Assembly (NCBI GenBank): GCA_047605605.1
Contig: JASGFG010000013.1
Coordinates: 1 to 58,504, forward strand
Length of the DNA: 58,504 nt
Reading direction: 5' to 3'
Source: JAATGA01 sp047605605
Lineage (GTDB): Bacteria > Pseudomonadota > Alphaproteobacteria > Rhodobacterales > Rhodobacteraceae
The first letter of the stretch is position 1. Every line of letters starts with the position of its first letter. The notes under the pieces are model-generated. The model saw nothing but the letters and a program-made list of their open reading frames with translations. It ran no database searches and was not told where the DNA came from. Made by a program: the position numbers and the translations under genes. Shown here piece by piece: positions 42,684 through 51,170 of this stretch.

Positions 42684-43775
42684 ATGCCCCAACACCCGAT
42701 GCTGTCGGGCGACCGGTTTCGCCTGGGCACGTTTTCGACCAACTGTTCGTCGGGCATGACGCCCACCACCATCGCCGACCGCTGGGATGCCAGCTGGGAC
42801 AGCAACCTGACGCTGGCGAAAATGCTGGACGAGGCGGGCATCGACTTCATGCTGCCGATCGCCCGCTGGATCGGCTATGGCGGCGAGACGGATTTTCACG
42901 GCCATGTGCTGGAAACCATGACCTGGGCGGCGGGGCTGCTGGCCAGCACGAAGAACATCGCGGTCTTTGCCACCATCCACACGGCGGCGAACCATCCGGT
43001 CGTCGTGGCCAAGCAGATTGCCACCATCGACCACATCAGCCACGGCCGCGCGGGCCTGAACATCGTCGCGGGCTGGAACAAGCCCGAATACGAGGCGCTT
43101 GGCCTGACCCTGCCGGATGACCACGAGACGCGCTATGCCTATGCGCAGGAATGGTTCGACCTGGTAAAAAAGATCTGGTCGGCGGATGAGCATTTCGACT
43201 GGAACGGCAAGTATTTCAAGGCCAGGCACCTGAAGGGCGAACCGAAACCCCTGCGCGGCTCGGTCCCGATCCTGAACGCGGCGGGCAGCCCGCAGGGGCG
43301 TGAGTTCGCGACCGACAATGCCGATTTCCTGTTCACCCCCGCCATCGACCTGTCGCGGTCCAAGGGAGAGATCGCGGATCTGAAGACCCAGGCCAAGGCC
43401 AAGGGCCGCAAGGTCAACGTGCTGACCTTCAGCCATGTCATCTGCCGCCCGACCGAGTCCGAGGCGAAGGAGTTTGCCGATTACACCGCCGTGCAGCACA
43501 GCGATTCCGCGGCGGTGGACAATCTGGTGAACCTGCAATTCGCCCATGCCCAAAGCTTTCCTCACGACCTGCTGGCGCAGATCAAGCATCTGTTCGCGCT
43601 TGGCCATGGCGGCTATCCGTTGATCGGTACGCCCGATCAGGTGGCCGAGGGTATCATCCGCCTGCACGAGACGGGTTTTGCCGGAACCACGCTGTCCTTT
43701 GTCGATTATGTGAAAGAGTTTCCCTATTTCCGCGACGAGGTGCTGCCGCGTCTGGAAAAGGCGGGCATCCGCTGA
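42684..43775 (+). CDS. RutA-like LLM-class flavin-dependent oxygenase
   Basis: The 363-residue luciferase-family protein resembles pyrimidine oxygenase RutA in length and in blocks such as IARWIGYGGETDFHGHVLE, LLASTKNIAVFATIHTA, ATIDHISHGRAGLN and IVAGWNKPEYEALG. RutA-type enzymes use a flavin-N5-peroxide to cleave amide or similar bonds. No other rut genes are present, so the substrate is not uracil. A lactam or amide in the neighbouring indole pathway is conceivable. ATG 42684 has AGGA 9 nt upstream. It is monocistronic, ended by a strong terminator. Confidence 0.82.
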   Translation: MPQHPMLSGDRFRLGTFSTNCSSGMTPTTIADRWDASWDSNLTLAKMLDEAGIDFMLPIARWIGYGGETDFHGHVLETMTWAAGLLASTKNIAVFATIHTAANHPVVVAKQIATIDHISHGRAGLNIVAGWNKPEYEALGLTLPDDHETRYAYAQEWFDLVKKIWSADEHFDWNGKYFKARHLKGEPKPLRGSVPILNAAGSPQGREFATDNADFLFTPAIDLSRSKGEIADLKTQAKAKGRKVNVLTFSHVICRPTESEAKEFADYTAVQHSDSAAVDNLVNLQFAHAQSFPHDLLAQIKHLFALGHGGYPLIGTPDQVAEGIIRLHETGFAGTTLSFVDYVKEFPYFRDEVLPRLEKAGIR

Positions 43776-43801
43776 GGCCACCACTCATAGGGGGAAACGG
43801 G

Positions 43802-43827
43802 AAAGGGGCGCCGGGGGGCGCCCCTTT
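43802..43827. terminator. Bidirectional rho-independent terminator
   Basis: AAAGGGGCGCC (43802-43812) and GGCGCCCCTTT (43817-43827) form an 11-bp stem with a GGGG loop. The T run on one strand and A run on the other serve both the RutA-like gene and the convergent iorB. Confidence 0.8.
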
Positions 43828-43846
43828 TCATTGCTGCCGCGCCCTG

Positions 43847-45394
43847 TCAGGCAAAGCTGCGGATGGTCTGGATCGCGCCGTCCAGCGCCTTGCCTTCCTC
43901 GTCCTGAAGCGCGGCTTCGCGCAGGCGGCGGGTCCAGTCGGCGGCGTCGGGACGCGCGGCGATCAGGGCCACGGCCTCCAGCACCCTGTCGAACTTGGAC
44001 AGGCCGCGCGCATGGGTGTCGGAATAGCCCTTGACCAGACGGCGGCAGCGGATGACCTCGACCGCAAGGTCATAGTTCGCGGCGCGATAGGACATCGCCC
44101 TATCCAGCCAGCCAGCCAGATGCGCCTGTTCCTGCGCGTGGCGCAGGGTGCGGCGGCGCCAGCCCTTCATGCCGCCAAGGATGTGCAGCATCAGAAAGGC
44201 GCGCAGGCTGTCGGTGCGCAGCCGCCGCCCGGTGTTGAACCAGCGGTCCAGCCGCGCCATCCATTTCGGATCGTCCTGCACACGCGCGCCCATGCGGGCG
44301 GGCAGCATCCCGGCGATTTCCTCGGCGCGGGGGTGCATGAATTCGGTCAGCCGTATCAGGTTGCCGTCCTTGACCCGCATTTCGGCGCGGATGCGGTCGA
44401 ACCGGCGGGCGCGGGTCTTCAGGTCCGCCACACGGATCACATCGTCATAGGCCATGGCATTGGCGATGTATTTCGCCGCCTGCTGGGTCAGTTCGTGGCC
44501 CTTGGCGGGGTCGTCCTGTGCCAGAATCTGCTCCACCCGGGCCAGATATTCGGCGCCATAGGCCAGATCCTGAAACTCCACCACCTTGCGCAGGCCGCGC
44601 AGCGCCATCCCGGCCACGGGGGCGGGCAGGGTTGCCACCCGCGCCTCCAGCCGCTGCCAGTCGGCGAGCAGCCGCGCGGGTCCGGTCGGCTGCGGCGCGG
44701 CGGATTTCGGCTTCAGGACCGGCGCGGGGGCGTCCCTGGGCTGGCCCGCCGCCTCATAGGCCGCGCCGAACGCGCGCAGAGAGCCTTCGACGCCCTTGCC
44801 GCTGGCGCGGATCGCGGCCTCGAACGCCTCGCGTGGGAAAGGCAGCGCGCCCGACCCGGCCAGGGCCCCGTAAAGCGAGGCGGAAATGACCGAGCCGTTG
44901 CGGATCGCCAGCTGGTCGAAATCGGCGGCGATGAAGCGGCGGGCGGCGATTTCGGCGGCCGCCATCACCTCTTCGGACGAGGCGATGCCGTCGCCCGGCG
45001 TCATCTTTTCCGAAACCGCAAGCTGGCGGTGGGTCGAGGCGATCAGGGTGGTGCGGTCCGGCGTGACGAACCCGCGGATGATCGAACGCCCGGCCTCCAT
45101 CATCTCGGCGGCGATCATGATGTCCACATCGCCCGGCGCGGGCGACAGGGAAAACACCGGCTGACCGCCCGCGGCCGGGGCCATCTCCACATAATAGACC
45201 GTGGCCCCGGTGCGCTGCGCCACGCCCGCCACGCTGGTCGCCTGCGCCAGATAGCCGTTCTGGCGGGCCACATCCTCGATCCAGTTGGTCAGCACCCCGC
45301 CGCCCTGCCCGCCGACCGCCAGAATGGCGATCTTGATGATGCCTTGCAGGCGCGGATCGGGCGGCGCGGGGGTGAAATGCGAATGCAGCGTCAT
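43847..45394 (-). CDS. iorB: Indolepyruvate:ferredoxin oxidoreductase beta subunit, long form
   Basis: The 515-residue protein starts with the 2-oxoacid oxidoreductase gamma-type domain (about 20-200; IKIAILAVGGQGGGVLTNWIEDVAR and VAQRTGATVYYVEM). A long C-terminal extension of about 300 residues (from about 215) is helical and Arg-rich, and it is absent from the roughly 200-residue archaeal IorB. Such long forms occur in other Alphaproteobacteria. With IorA it decarboxylates an aryl 2-oxo acid to the acyl-CoA. ATG 45394 overlaps the iorA stop by 4 bp. Confidence 0.88.
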   Translation of the reverse strand: MTLHSHFTPAPPDPRLQGIIKIAILAVGGQGGGVLTNWIEDVARQNGYLAQATSVAGVAQRTGATVYYVEMAPAAGGQPVFSLSPAPGDVDIMIAAEMMEAGRSIIRGFVTPDRTTLIASTHRQLAVSEKMTPGDGIASSEEVMAAAEIAARRFIAADFDQLAIRNGSVISASLYGALAGSGALPFPREAFEAAIRASGKGVEGSLRAFGAAYEAAGQPRDAPAPVLKPKSAAPQPTGPARLLADWQRLEARVATLPAPVAGMALRGLRKVVEFQDLAYGAEYLARVEQILAQDDPAKGHELTQQAAKYIANAMAYDDVIRVADLKTRARRFDRIRAEMRVKDGNLIRLTEFMHPRAEEIAGMLPARMGARVQDDPKWMARLDRWFNTGRRLRTDSLRAFLMLHILGGMKGWRRRTLRHAQEQAHLAGWLDRAMSYRAANYDLAVEVIRCRRLVKGYSDTHARGLSKFDRVLEAVALIAARPDAADWTRRLREAALQDEEGKALDGAIQTIRSFA

Positions 45395-47538
45395 GCGGGC
45401 ACCTCGAAACTGATGCGGCGGGCGGCGCGGCGGGCTTGCAGCCAGCCGATGATGCGGGCGCGGAATGCGGCGCGGCGCACCTCCCACCGCGTCGGGTTGT
45501 GGACCACATCGGCGCGGTAGAAGCTGGGGCAAAGCACGGCGGCATCCGCTACCTCGCCGCAGTTGCCGCAGCCGACGCAAGACTGGTCGATGCTGGCGAC
45601 CGGATCGTCGCGCAAGGGATCGTCCAGCCGCTTCAACCCCAGCGAGGGGCAGCCCGACAGCCGGATGCAGGCGTGATCGCCGGTGCAGACATCCTCGTCC
45701 ACGCCGAAACGCGGCGCCTCGACCCGGCGGCCGTCCTTGATCGCTTTGGCCATCAGGGGCTTCTCACGCCGCTGGCGGTTCAACATGCACTCGGACGAGG
45801 CGACGATGACATGCGGCCCCGGCGCGTCGGTGGTCAGCGCCTCGCGCAGCACGTCGCGCATCTTGCCCACGTCATAGGTGCGCGTCACCTGCCGCACCCA
45901 GGGAATGCCGATGCCCTTCAGCGCCTCGGTGATCGGGTGTTTGGTGGCCTTGGTCGGGTTGTCGGCACGCGAGGACATGACATCCTGCCCGCCCGTCGCG
46001 GCGGAATAGAAGTTGTCGACGATCACCGCCACGCCGTCGGACTTGTTGAAGGCCATGTTGGTGAAACTGGACGACAATCCGTTGTGCCAGAACCCGCCAT
46101 CGCCGATCACCGCCACCGGGCGGCGTTCGCCGCCGCCGTCAAAGGCGGCGTTGGCGGCGGGGCCAAGACCATAGCCCATGGTCGCCCCGCCGATCTCGAA
46201 CGGCGGCAGCGCGGCAAACAGATGGCAGCCGATGTCGGCGGAAATCTGGAGCTTGCCGGTTTCCTTCTGCACCAGCTTCATCGCGGCAAAGATGGGCCGT
46301 TCCGGGCAGCCGGTGCAGAACCCCGGCGGACGGATCGGCACGGTTTTCGTCAGGTCCGGGATCGGCGGGCGTTCCTCGTTCGGGGCGCGCACCACAGCGG
46401 GCAACAGCGCGGGGGCCGACTGGCGCAGGAAATCCTCGATACTGTCCAGCAGCACCTTGCCGGTATATTCCCCAGCCATCGGAAAGATGTCCTTGCCGCG
46501 CAGACGGACGGGCGATTGTGCGCGGTAAAGGAAGGTCGAAAGCGTCTGCTCGATGAATTCGGGCTGGCCTTCCTCGATGACCAGAACCTGATCCTTGCCC
46601 TGACAGAATTCCAGAAACTGGCCGGACAGCAGCGGATAGGTTACGTTCAGCACGTAAAGCGGGATCTGGCTGTTGCCGTGAATGTCGGCCAGCCCCAGCC
46701 GCTGCAACGCGCGGATCACGCCGTTATACATGCCGCCTTGCAGGATCAGCCCCACCGGCGCCTCGGCCGGGCCGAACACCTCGTTCAATTGCCGGTCGAG
46801 GATGAACTTTTCCGCCGCCGGCCAGCGGTTCTTCACCTTGTCCTGTTCATGCGCGAAACTCATCGGCGGCAGGACGACACGGGCGAAATCCGACCGGGGG
46901 TTCGACAGCGCCTGCCGCACCGACAGCGGCGGCTTCTTGTTGTCGCGGGTCTGGAACGTGCCCGAGACATGGCAGGACCGGATGCGCACCATCAGCATGA
47001 CCGGGGTGTTCGACGCCTCGGACAGCTCGAACCCGTCGCCGACGGCCTTGACGATGCTGGGCAGGTTCGGCCGCGGGTCCAGCAGCCAGAACTGCGACTT
47101 CATCGCAAAAGGATGCGTGCGTTCCTGCATGATCGAGGACCCTTCGCCGTAATCCTCGCCCACGATGATCAGCGCGCCGCCGTTCACCCCCGACGAGGCG
47201 AGGTTCGCCAGCGCGTCGGAGGCGACGTTGACCCCGACCGAGCCCTTGAACGTCACCGCCCCGCGAATGGGGTAATGGACGGATGCCGCCAGCATCGCCG
47301 CCGCCGCCGCCTCGTTGGCATTGGCCTCGAACCGCACGTCGAGTTCGGACAGCAGATCCTGCGCATCGGCCAGCACGTCCATCAGATGGCTGATCGGCGC
47401 GCCCTGATAGCCGCCGACATAGCCCACGCCGTTTTCCAGCAGCGCCTTGGTGATGGCAAGGATCCCCTCGCCCGTGAAGGTCTGGCCGTCGCCAAGACGC
47501 AGATCCTGGACTTCGGCCTTGAAGGAACGCTCAGCCAT
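45391..47538 (-). CDS. iorA: Indolepyruvate:ferredoxin oxidoreductase alpha subunit (thiamine pyrophosphate-dependent)
   Basis: The 715-residue protein has an N-terminal pyrimidine-type domain (GEGILAITKALLENGVGYVGGYQG) and a CoA/transketolase-C-like middle. The TPP-binding segment IGDGGFWHNGLSSSF...DNFYSAATGG follows, with a cysteine motif PGFCTGCPERP just before it. The C-terminal ferredoxin-like domain has cysteine clusters CTGDHACIRLSGCPSL and CVGCGNCGEVADAAVLCPS. It converts an aryl 2-oxo acid plus CoA to the aryl-acyl-CoA and CO2, reducing ferredoxin. ATG 47538 is preferred, but in-frame GTG 47550 directly after the VOC stop is possible. Confidence 0.9.
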   Translation of the reverse strand: MAERSFKAEVQDLRLGDGQTFTGEGILAITKALLENGVGYVGGYQGAPISHLMDVLADAQDLLSELDVRFEANANEAAAAAMLAASVHYPIRGAVTFKGSVGVNVASDALANLASSGVNGGALIIVGEDYGEGSSIMQERTHPFAMKSQFWLLDPRPNLPSIVKAVGDGFELSEASNTPVMLMVRIRSCHVSGTFQTRDNKKPPLSVRQALSNPRSDFARVVLPPMSFAHEQDKVKNRWPAAEKFILDRQLNEVFGPAEAPVGLILQGGMYNGVIRALQRLGLADIHGNSQIPLYVLNVTYPLLSGQFLEFCQGKDQVLVIEEGQPEFIEQTLSTFLYRAQSPVRLRGKDIFPMAGEYTGKVLLDSIEDFLRQSAPALLPAVVRAPNEERPPIPDLTKTVPIRPPGFCTGCPERPIFAAMKLVQKETGKLQISADIGCHLFAALPPFEIGGATMGYGLGPAANAAFDGGGERRPVAVIGDGGFWHNGLSSSFTNMAFNKSDGVAVIVDNFYSAATGGQDVMSSRADNPTKATKHPITEALKGIGIPWVRQVTRTYDVGKMRDVLREALTTDAPGPHVIVASSECMLNRQRREKPLMAKAIKDGRRVEAPRFGVDEDVCTGDHACIRLSGCPSLGLKRLDDPLRDDPVASIDQSCVGCGNCGEVADAAVLCPSFYRADVVHNPTRWEVRRAAFRARIIGWLQARRAARRISFEVPA

Positions 47539-47550
47539 GGGTTCGCCCAC

Positions 47551-48138
47551 TCATTTCGCCGGATCGGTGTTGGACCACAGCACCGGGCCGCCGTCCTTTT
47601 CATAGGCCATCCCCTTGGGGAAAGAGATCGCCTCGAACTGCAAGCCCCAGGGGGTGTAGAAATACAGGATCGTCTGCCCGGCGGCGGGGCCTTCGCTGAT
47701 CGGGACCGGACCCATCAGGGTCTTGACCCCCTTGCCCTTCAGATAGTCGGCGGCGGCGGCTATGTCGTCGACATAGATCGCAATGTGATAGGCGCCGATA
47801 TCGCTGTTCTTCATCTCCAGCGTTTTCTGGTCGGGCGCGGTATACTGGAACAGCTCGATGTTCGACCCGAACCCGCAGCGCAGCATGGTGATCTGTTCGA
47901 CCACGGCGCGCGGGTCCACGCCGACCAGATCCTGCATGAACGTGCCCTTGTCATCGCGAAAGGGGCCAAAGCTCATCGCCTTCTGGCAGCCAAGAACGTC
48001 GGTGAAAAAGCTCGTCGCCTGCGCCAGATCGGGCACGGTGACGCCGATATGGTTGACGCCGCGCATTCCGGGCAGGGTATCCGCCACGGCCGGGGCCGCC
48101 AGCAGCAGGGAAAGGGAAAAGCCGGTCAGGAATTTCAT
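47551..48138 (-). CDS. Exported VOC (glyoxalase/dioxygenase-fold) protein
   Basis: The 195-residue protein starts with a Sec signal (MKFLTGFSLSLLLAAPAVAD, cleavage after AVA). Two VOC modules follow, with metal-ligand candidates His30 (VNHIGVTV), Glu in NIELFQY, His in AYHIAIYVDD and Glu in LQFEAISFP. A complete H-E-H-E set suggests an active metalloenzyme of the glyoxalase/isomerase type. AGGA 8 nt before ATG 48138 supports the exported form. An internal Met25 has no ribosome site. It lies inside the iorAB operon, where a periplasmic enzyme is unexpected. Confidence 0.82.
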   Translation of the reverse strand: MKFLTGFSLSLLLAAPAVADTLPGMRGVNHIGVTVPDLAQATSFFTDVLGCQKAMSFGPFRDDKGTFMQDLVGVDPRAVVEQITMLRCGFGSNIELFQYTAPDQKTLEMKNSDIGAYHIAIYVDDIAAAADYLKGKGVKTLMGPVPISEGPAAGQTILYFYTPWGLQFEAISFPKGMAYEKDGGPVLWSNTDPAK

Positions 48139-48179
48139 CTCATCGCTTCCTTTCGGGATCAAAGGTGGCTGGGGTCGGC

Positions 48180-48650
48180 TCAGATGTCGTGCAGCCGGAT
48201 GTTGGCCAGCAGCTTGTGCAGGGTGCCGACGAAGGCGCGCTTTTCCTCGGCAGGGATGCCGTGGAACATCCGGGCATAGCTTTCGGCCATGCTGGGCCAC
48301 AGGGTTTCAAAGGCCGTGCGCCCGGCCTCGGTCAGAAAGATCCGCGCGGCGCGGTTGTCGGCGCTGTCGACCTCGCGCCGGATCAGGCCGTCGGCGGCCA
48401 GCTGGTCCAGCGCCCGCGACAGGGTAGATTGTTCCACAACCGCATAGACCGCCAGATCGCGGATCAGCGGCCCCTCGATCACCGCCAGAACCGCCAGCGC
48501 CCGCATCTTGGGCGTGGTCAGGCCCAGCTTGGCCATTTCCGCCCGAAGCGAGGCGTTGTAGCGCCCCATGATCCGGTTCATCAGATAGGGCGCATAGTTC
48601 GACAGCCCGATCTCGCCCAGTCGCAGAGACTCCACCGGATCGTCGGTCAT
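48180..48650 (-). CDS. MarR-family transcriptional regulator (indole module)
   Basis: The 156-residue protein has the MarR winged helix (about 45-110; MRALAVLAVIEGPLIRDLAVYAVVEQ, then LAADGLIRREVDSADNRAARIFLTEAG with the D-x-R wing). ATG 48650 overlaps the FAD oxidoreductase stop by 4 bp. It is co-transcribed with the isatin hydrolase, IorAB and VOC genes and probably represses the divergent promoter at 50995-51167. Confidence 0.9.
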   Translation of the reverse strand: MTDDPVESLRLGEIGLSNYAPYLMNRIMGRYNASLRAEMAKLGLTTPKMRALAVLAVIEGPLIRDLAVYAVVEQSTLSRALDQLAADGLIRREVDSADNRAARIFLTEAGRTAFETLWPSMAESYARMFHGIPAEEKRAFVGTLHKLLANIRLHDI

Positions 48651-50200
48651 GCGCCCAGCCTTTTCGCCGCCAGATAGCCCGAACCGCCGCCAAGGCCGGG
48701 GCCGGGGTGGGTCGAAGCGCCGATGTGGATCAGCCCGCGCACCGCCTCCGTCGCGCCACTGGGGAACGGCCGCCAGAGAAAGAACTGGTCGATGGAACAA
48801 AGCCCGCCATACGGGTCACCGCCGACAAGGTTGATGTTCATCCGCTCCAGATCCGCCGGGGAAATGGCGGTGCGGGCCAGCCGGATCGCGTCGAAATCGC
48901 GGATATGGCGGCGCAGGATGGATTCGATCCGGTCGGCAAAGGCTTCCTTGGCCGCGTCCCAGTCGGTCGCGGCGATCTGGCCCCCCGCATCGCCCTTGAT
49001 CAAGCGCGGCGCATCGGGGATCTGCAACCACAGCACCGCCTTGCCTTCGGGGCAGCGCGACGGGTCAAGCCGGTGGGGCTGGCCCACGCAGATCGTCGGC
49101 ACGGCGGGCAACAGGCCCCGTTCGGCCTCGTTCGCGGACCGCGATACCGCGTCGATCCCGTCCGACAGATGGATCAGCGCCACATCGTCCAGCCCCGGCG
49201 TCAGCCAGTCGGGGTGACGGTCCAGCGCGTAATGCAGCTGGAAATCGCCGCGCCCGTGGCGGAATTTCCTGGCCGCCGACCGTTCGGCGGGCAGGTTCAC
49301 CCCCGCCAGCAGCCGGTCCATCAACTGCCCCGGCGCGGCCGAGGCGAGAACGGAAGGACAGGCGATCTCCTCTCCCCCCGCCAGACGCACGCCGGTGACG
49401 CGGCCGTTCTGGACGGTGATCCGGTCGACATCCGCGCCGGTGCGGATGATGCCGCCCTTTTCCTCGATCAGGGCGCGAAAGGCCGCGACCCCCTGCCCCG
49501 CGCCGCCCTTGGCGATCGGCGCCCCCGCCGCCTCCAGCGCAAAGGCCACGACCTTGCCCATCTGCGCGGAATAGGCGCTTTCGGGCGTCAGGCCGCAATG
49601 CAGCACCCAGGGCGCATAAAGTGCCTGGACCAGCGGGCTGGTGTACGAGGTTTCCAGCCAGCCGCGCGCCGGGGCCAGCGCCTGCCCGAACCACGCCGCC
49701 AGACCGCGCAGGCCGCGCCGCCGTGCCTGCCCGATCAGCAGTTTCAGCGTCCGCCAGCTCCACAGACTGCCGCCCAGAAGGCCGAACAGGAAGGGCGCAT
49801 CGGCCTCGATCCCGCCGACATCGGCGGCATGGGCCGCGCCGTCGCCGGGCGACAGCGCATCGAAGGCCGCCACATTCGCCGCCCGGTCCGTGGTCAGCAC
49901 CAGGGCCGAGCCATCGGGGCGCAGCACCGCCGTCGGGTGCCGCGTATGGCAATAGTCGAACCCGTGGCGGGCCAGGTGGGGGCCAAGCGCGGCCCCCGCC
50001 GGGGATGTCAGGAACAGAACGAAGGTCGCGGCCATCACATCGTGCCGGAATCCGGGCAGCGTGATCTCGTCCGTGCGCAGGCAACCGCCCGGACGATCCT
50101 CACGCTCCAGCACCAGCACGCGGTCGCCTTTCAGCGACAGCATCGCCGCCGCGACCAGCGCGTTGATGCCCGATCCGATGATGATGTGATCGGGCCGCAT
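48647..50200 (-). CDS. CrtI/PYROXD2-like FAD-dependent oxidoreductase, copy 1
   Basis: The 517-residue protein starts with the dinucleotide motif HIIIGSGINALVAAAMLSLKG and LVLEREDRPGGCLRTDEI, typical of phytoene-desaturase-like amine-oxidase-fold flavoproteins. The C-terminus has the FAD-closing HIGASTHPGPGLGGGSGY. The paralogue at 51168-52733 shares the whole layout. AAGGGCG precedes ATG 50200, and it follows isatin hydrolase by 5 bp. I infer oxidation of an indole-derived intermediate, for example dioxindole to isatin. The reaction is not provable from sequence. Confidence 0.87.
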   Translation of the reverse strand: MRPDHIIIGSGINALVAAAMLSLKGDRVLVLEREDRPGGCLRTDEITLPGFRHDVMAATFVLFLTSPAGAALGPHLARHGFDYCHTRHPTAVLRPDGSALVLTTDRAANVAAFDALSPGDGAAHAADVGGIEADAPFLFGLLGGSLWSWRTLKLLIGQARRRGLRGLAAWFGQALAPARGWLETSYTSPLVQALYAPWVLHCGLTPESAYSAQMGKVVAFALEAAGAPIAKGGAGQGVAAFRALIEEKGGIIRTGADVDRITVQNGRVTGVRLAGGEEIACPSVLASAAPGQLMDRLLAGVNLPAERSAARKFRHGRGDFQLHYALDRHPDWLTPGLDDVALIHLSDGIDAVSRSANEAERGLLPAVPTICVGQPHRLDPSRCPEGKAVLWLQIPDAPRLIKGDAGGQIAATDWDAAKEAFADRIESILRRHIRDFDAIRLARTAISPADLERMNINLVGGDPYGGLCSIDQFFLWRPFPSGATEAVRGLIHIGASTHPGPGLGGGSGYLAAKRLGA

Positions 50201-50205
50201 CGCCC

Positions 50206-50994
50206 TTAGCCCGCGACCAGCGCCAGCGCGCGGATGGGGCTGCCGGTGCCCTGCTTGATCTTCAGTGGCGCCACGATCAGGATCGCCCCCTTGGCCGGCA
50301 GCGCCGACAGGTTGGCCAGCGAGGCAAGGCCGAAGCGGTTGTTCGCGTGCAGCAGGTTGTGCGCCGGGAAGGGCGGGGTCATGCCGCCCGCCTGCCCCGC
50401 ATCGGTGCCGATGCACTGGCTGCCCCAGCCGACGATGCCCTTGTCGACCAGATACTGGATGACCTCGGCGGTCGGTCCCGGCGTATGCGGGCCGGTGGCG
50501 TCGGCATTCAGGAATTTAGCCTCGTCATCGGCGAAACGGTCCCAGTCGCTGCGCAGCACGACCCATTCGCCGGGGTTGATCGCGCCATGCTGGGCCTCCC
50601 ACGCCTTTACATGGTCGATGGTCAGCAGGAAGTCGGGGTTCGCCGCGCATTCCTTGCTGAAATCCAGCACGTTGACCGGCGCGATCAGGCGCTGGACATC
50701 CAGCGTGTCGGTGTAGCCGTCGGAATAATCCTTGCCGGTGATCCAGTGATGCGGCGCATCGAAATGGGTGCCGGAATGCTCGCCCAGTTCCAGCCAGTTC
50801 CACGCCCAGAACGGGCCGTCCTTGTCATAGGCGCTGATCCGGTGGATCTTGACCGGCGGCGTGTCCCTGGCCAGTTCCGGCGGCAGTTTCAGCAGCGGCG
50901 TCTCCGGGCCAAGCACCCCGGTCAGATCCACCACCTTGACCCCGCCCGAGGCCAGAAGCCCCGCCAGCGATTTCAGCACTGTTTCAGACGTCAT
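50206..50994 (-). CDS. Isatin hydrolase (cyclase/metal-dependent hydrolase family)
   Basis: The 262-residue protein has the metal site HSGTHFDAPHH (H73, H77, D79, plus H83) of the kynurenine formamidase-like cyclase family. The spacing, length and Ser225 agree with Labrenzia aggregata isatin hydrolase as I remember its structure (Mn ligands H73/H77/D79, gate Ser225). It also has GTDAGQAGGM and APLKIKQGTGSPIRALALV. It would open isatin to isatinate. ATG 50994 is chosen by GGGAGAG upstream. It heads the minus-strand operon to iorB. Confidence 0.88.
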   Translation of the reverse strand: MTSETVLKSLAGLLASGGVKVVDLTGVLGPETPLLKLPPELARDTPPVKIHRISAYDKDGPFWAWNWLELGEHSGTHFDAPHHWITGKDYSDGYTDTLDVQRLIAPVNVLDFSKECAANPDFLLTIDHVKAWEAQHGAINPGEWVVLRSDWDRFADDEAKFLNADATGPHTPGPTAEVIQYLVDKGIVGWGSQCIGTDAGQAGGMTPPFPAHNLLHANNRFGLASLANLSALPAKGAILIVAPLKIKQGTGSPIRALALVAG

Positions 50995-51155
50995 CGAAAT
51001 CTCTCCCTGTGGTTCGGTGCCGGGCCGGGCCTGTTGCCCGCCGGTTCCTGACAACTGCGGCGGTCTGCGGCCCCTTGCCGGGGTCTTTGTCGTCCGCCTC
51101 TCGAATCATGCTAGACAGAAATAAATGCGTTTGCAAATATCATCGCAACGAACTC

Positions 51156-51170
51156 AGGAGGTGAGGCTTG
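51156..51170 (+). promoter_or_regulatory. Near-perfect ribosome-binding site selecting a TTG start
   Basis: AGGAGGTGA (51156-51164) is fully complementary to the 16S 3' end. With TTG 51168 it gives a 6-nt spacing from GGAGG. No ATG in the right frame lies nearby, so this sets the start of the second FAD oxidoreductase. Confidence 0.75.

Noticed and set aside
42684..43775. Bona fide RutA of pyrimidine catabolism
   Set aside because: No other rut genes are in the window, and the gene is monocistronic beside a MarR-like regulator.
45436..48279. A 947-codon open frame on the plus strand
   Set aside because: It is antisense to iorA, the VOC gene and part of MarR; its translation is low-complexity with no recognisable motif.
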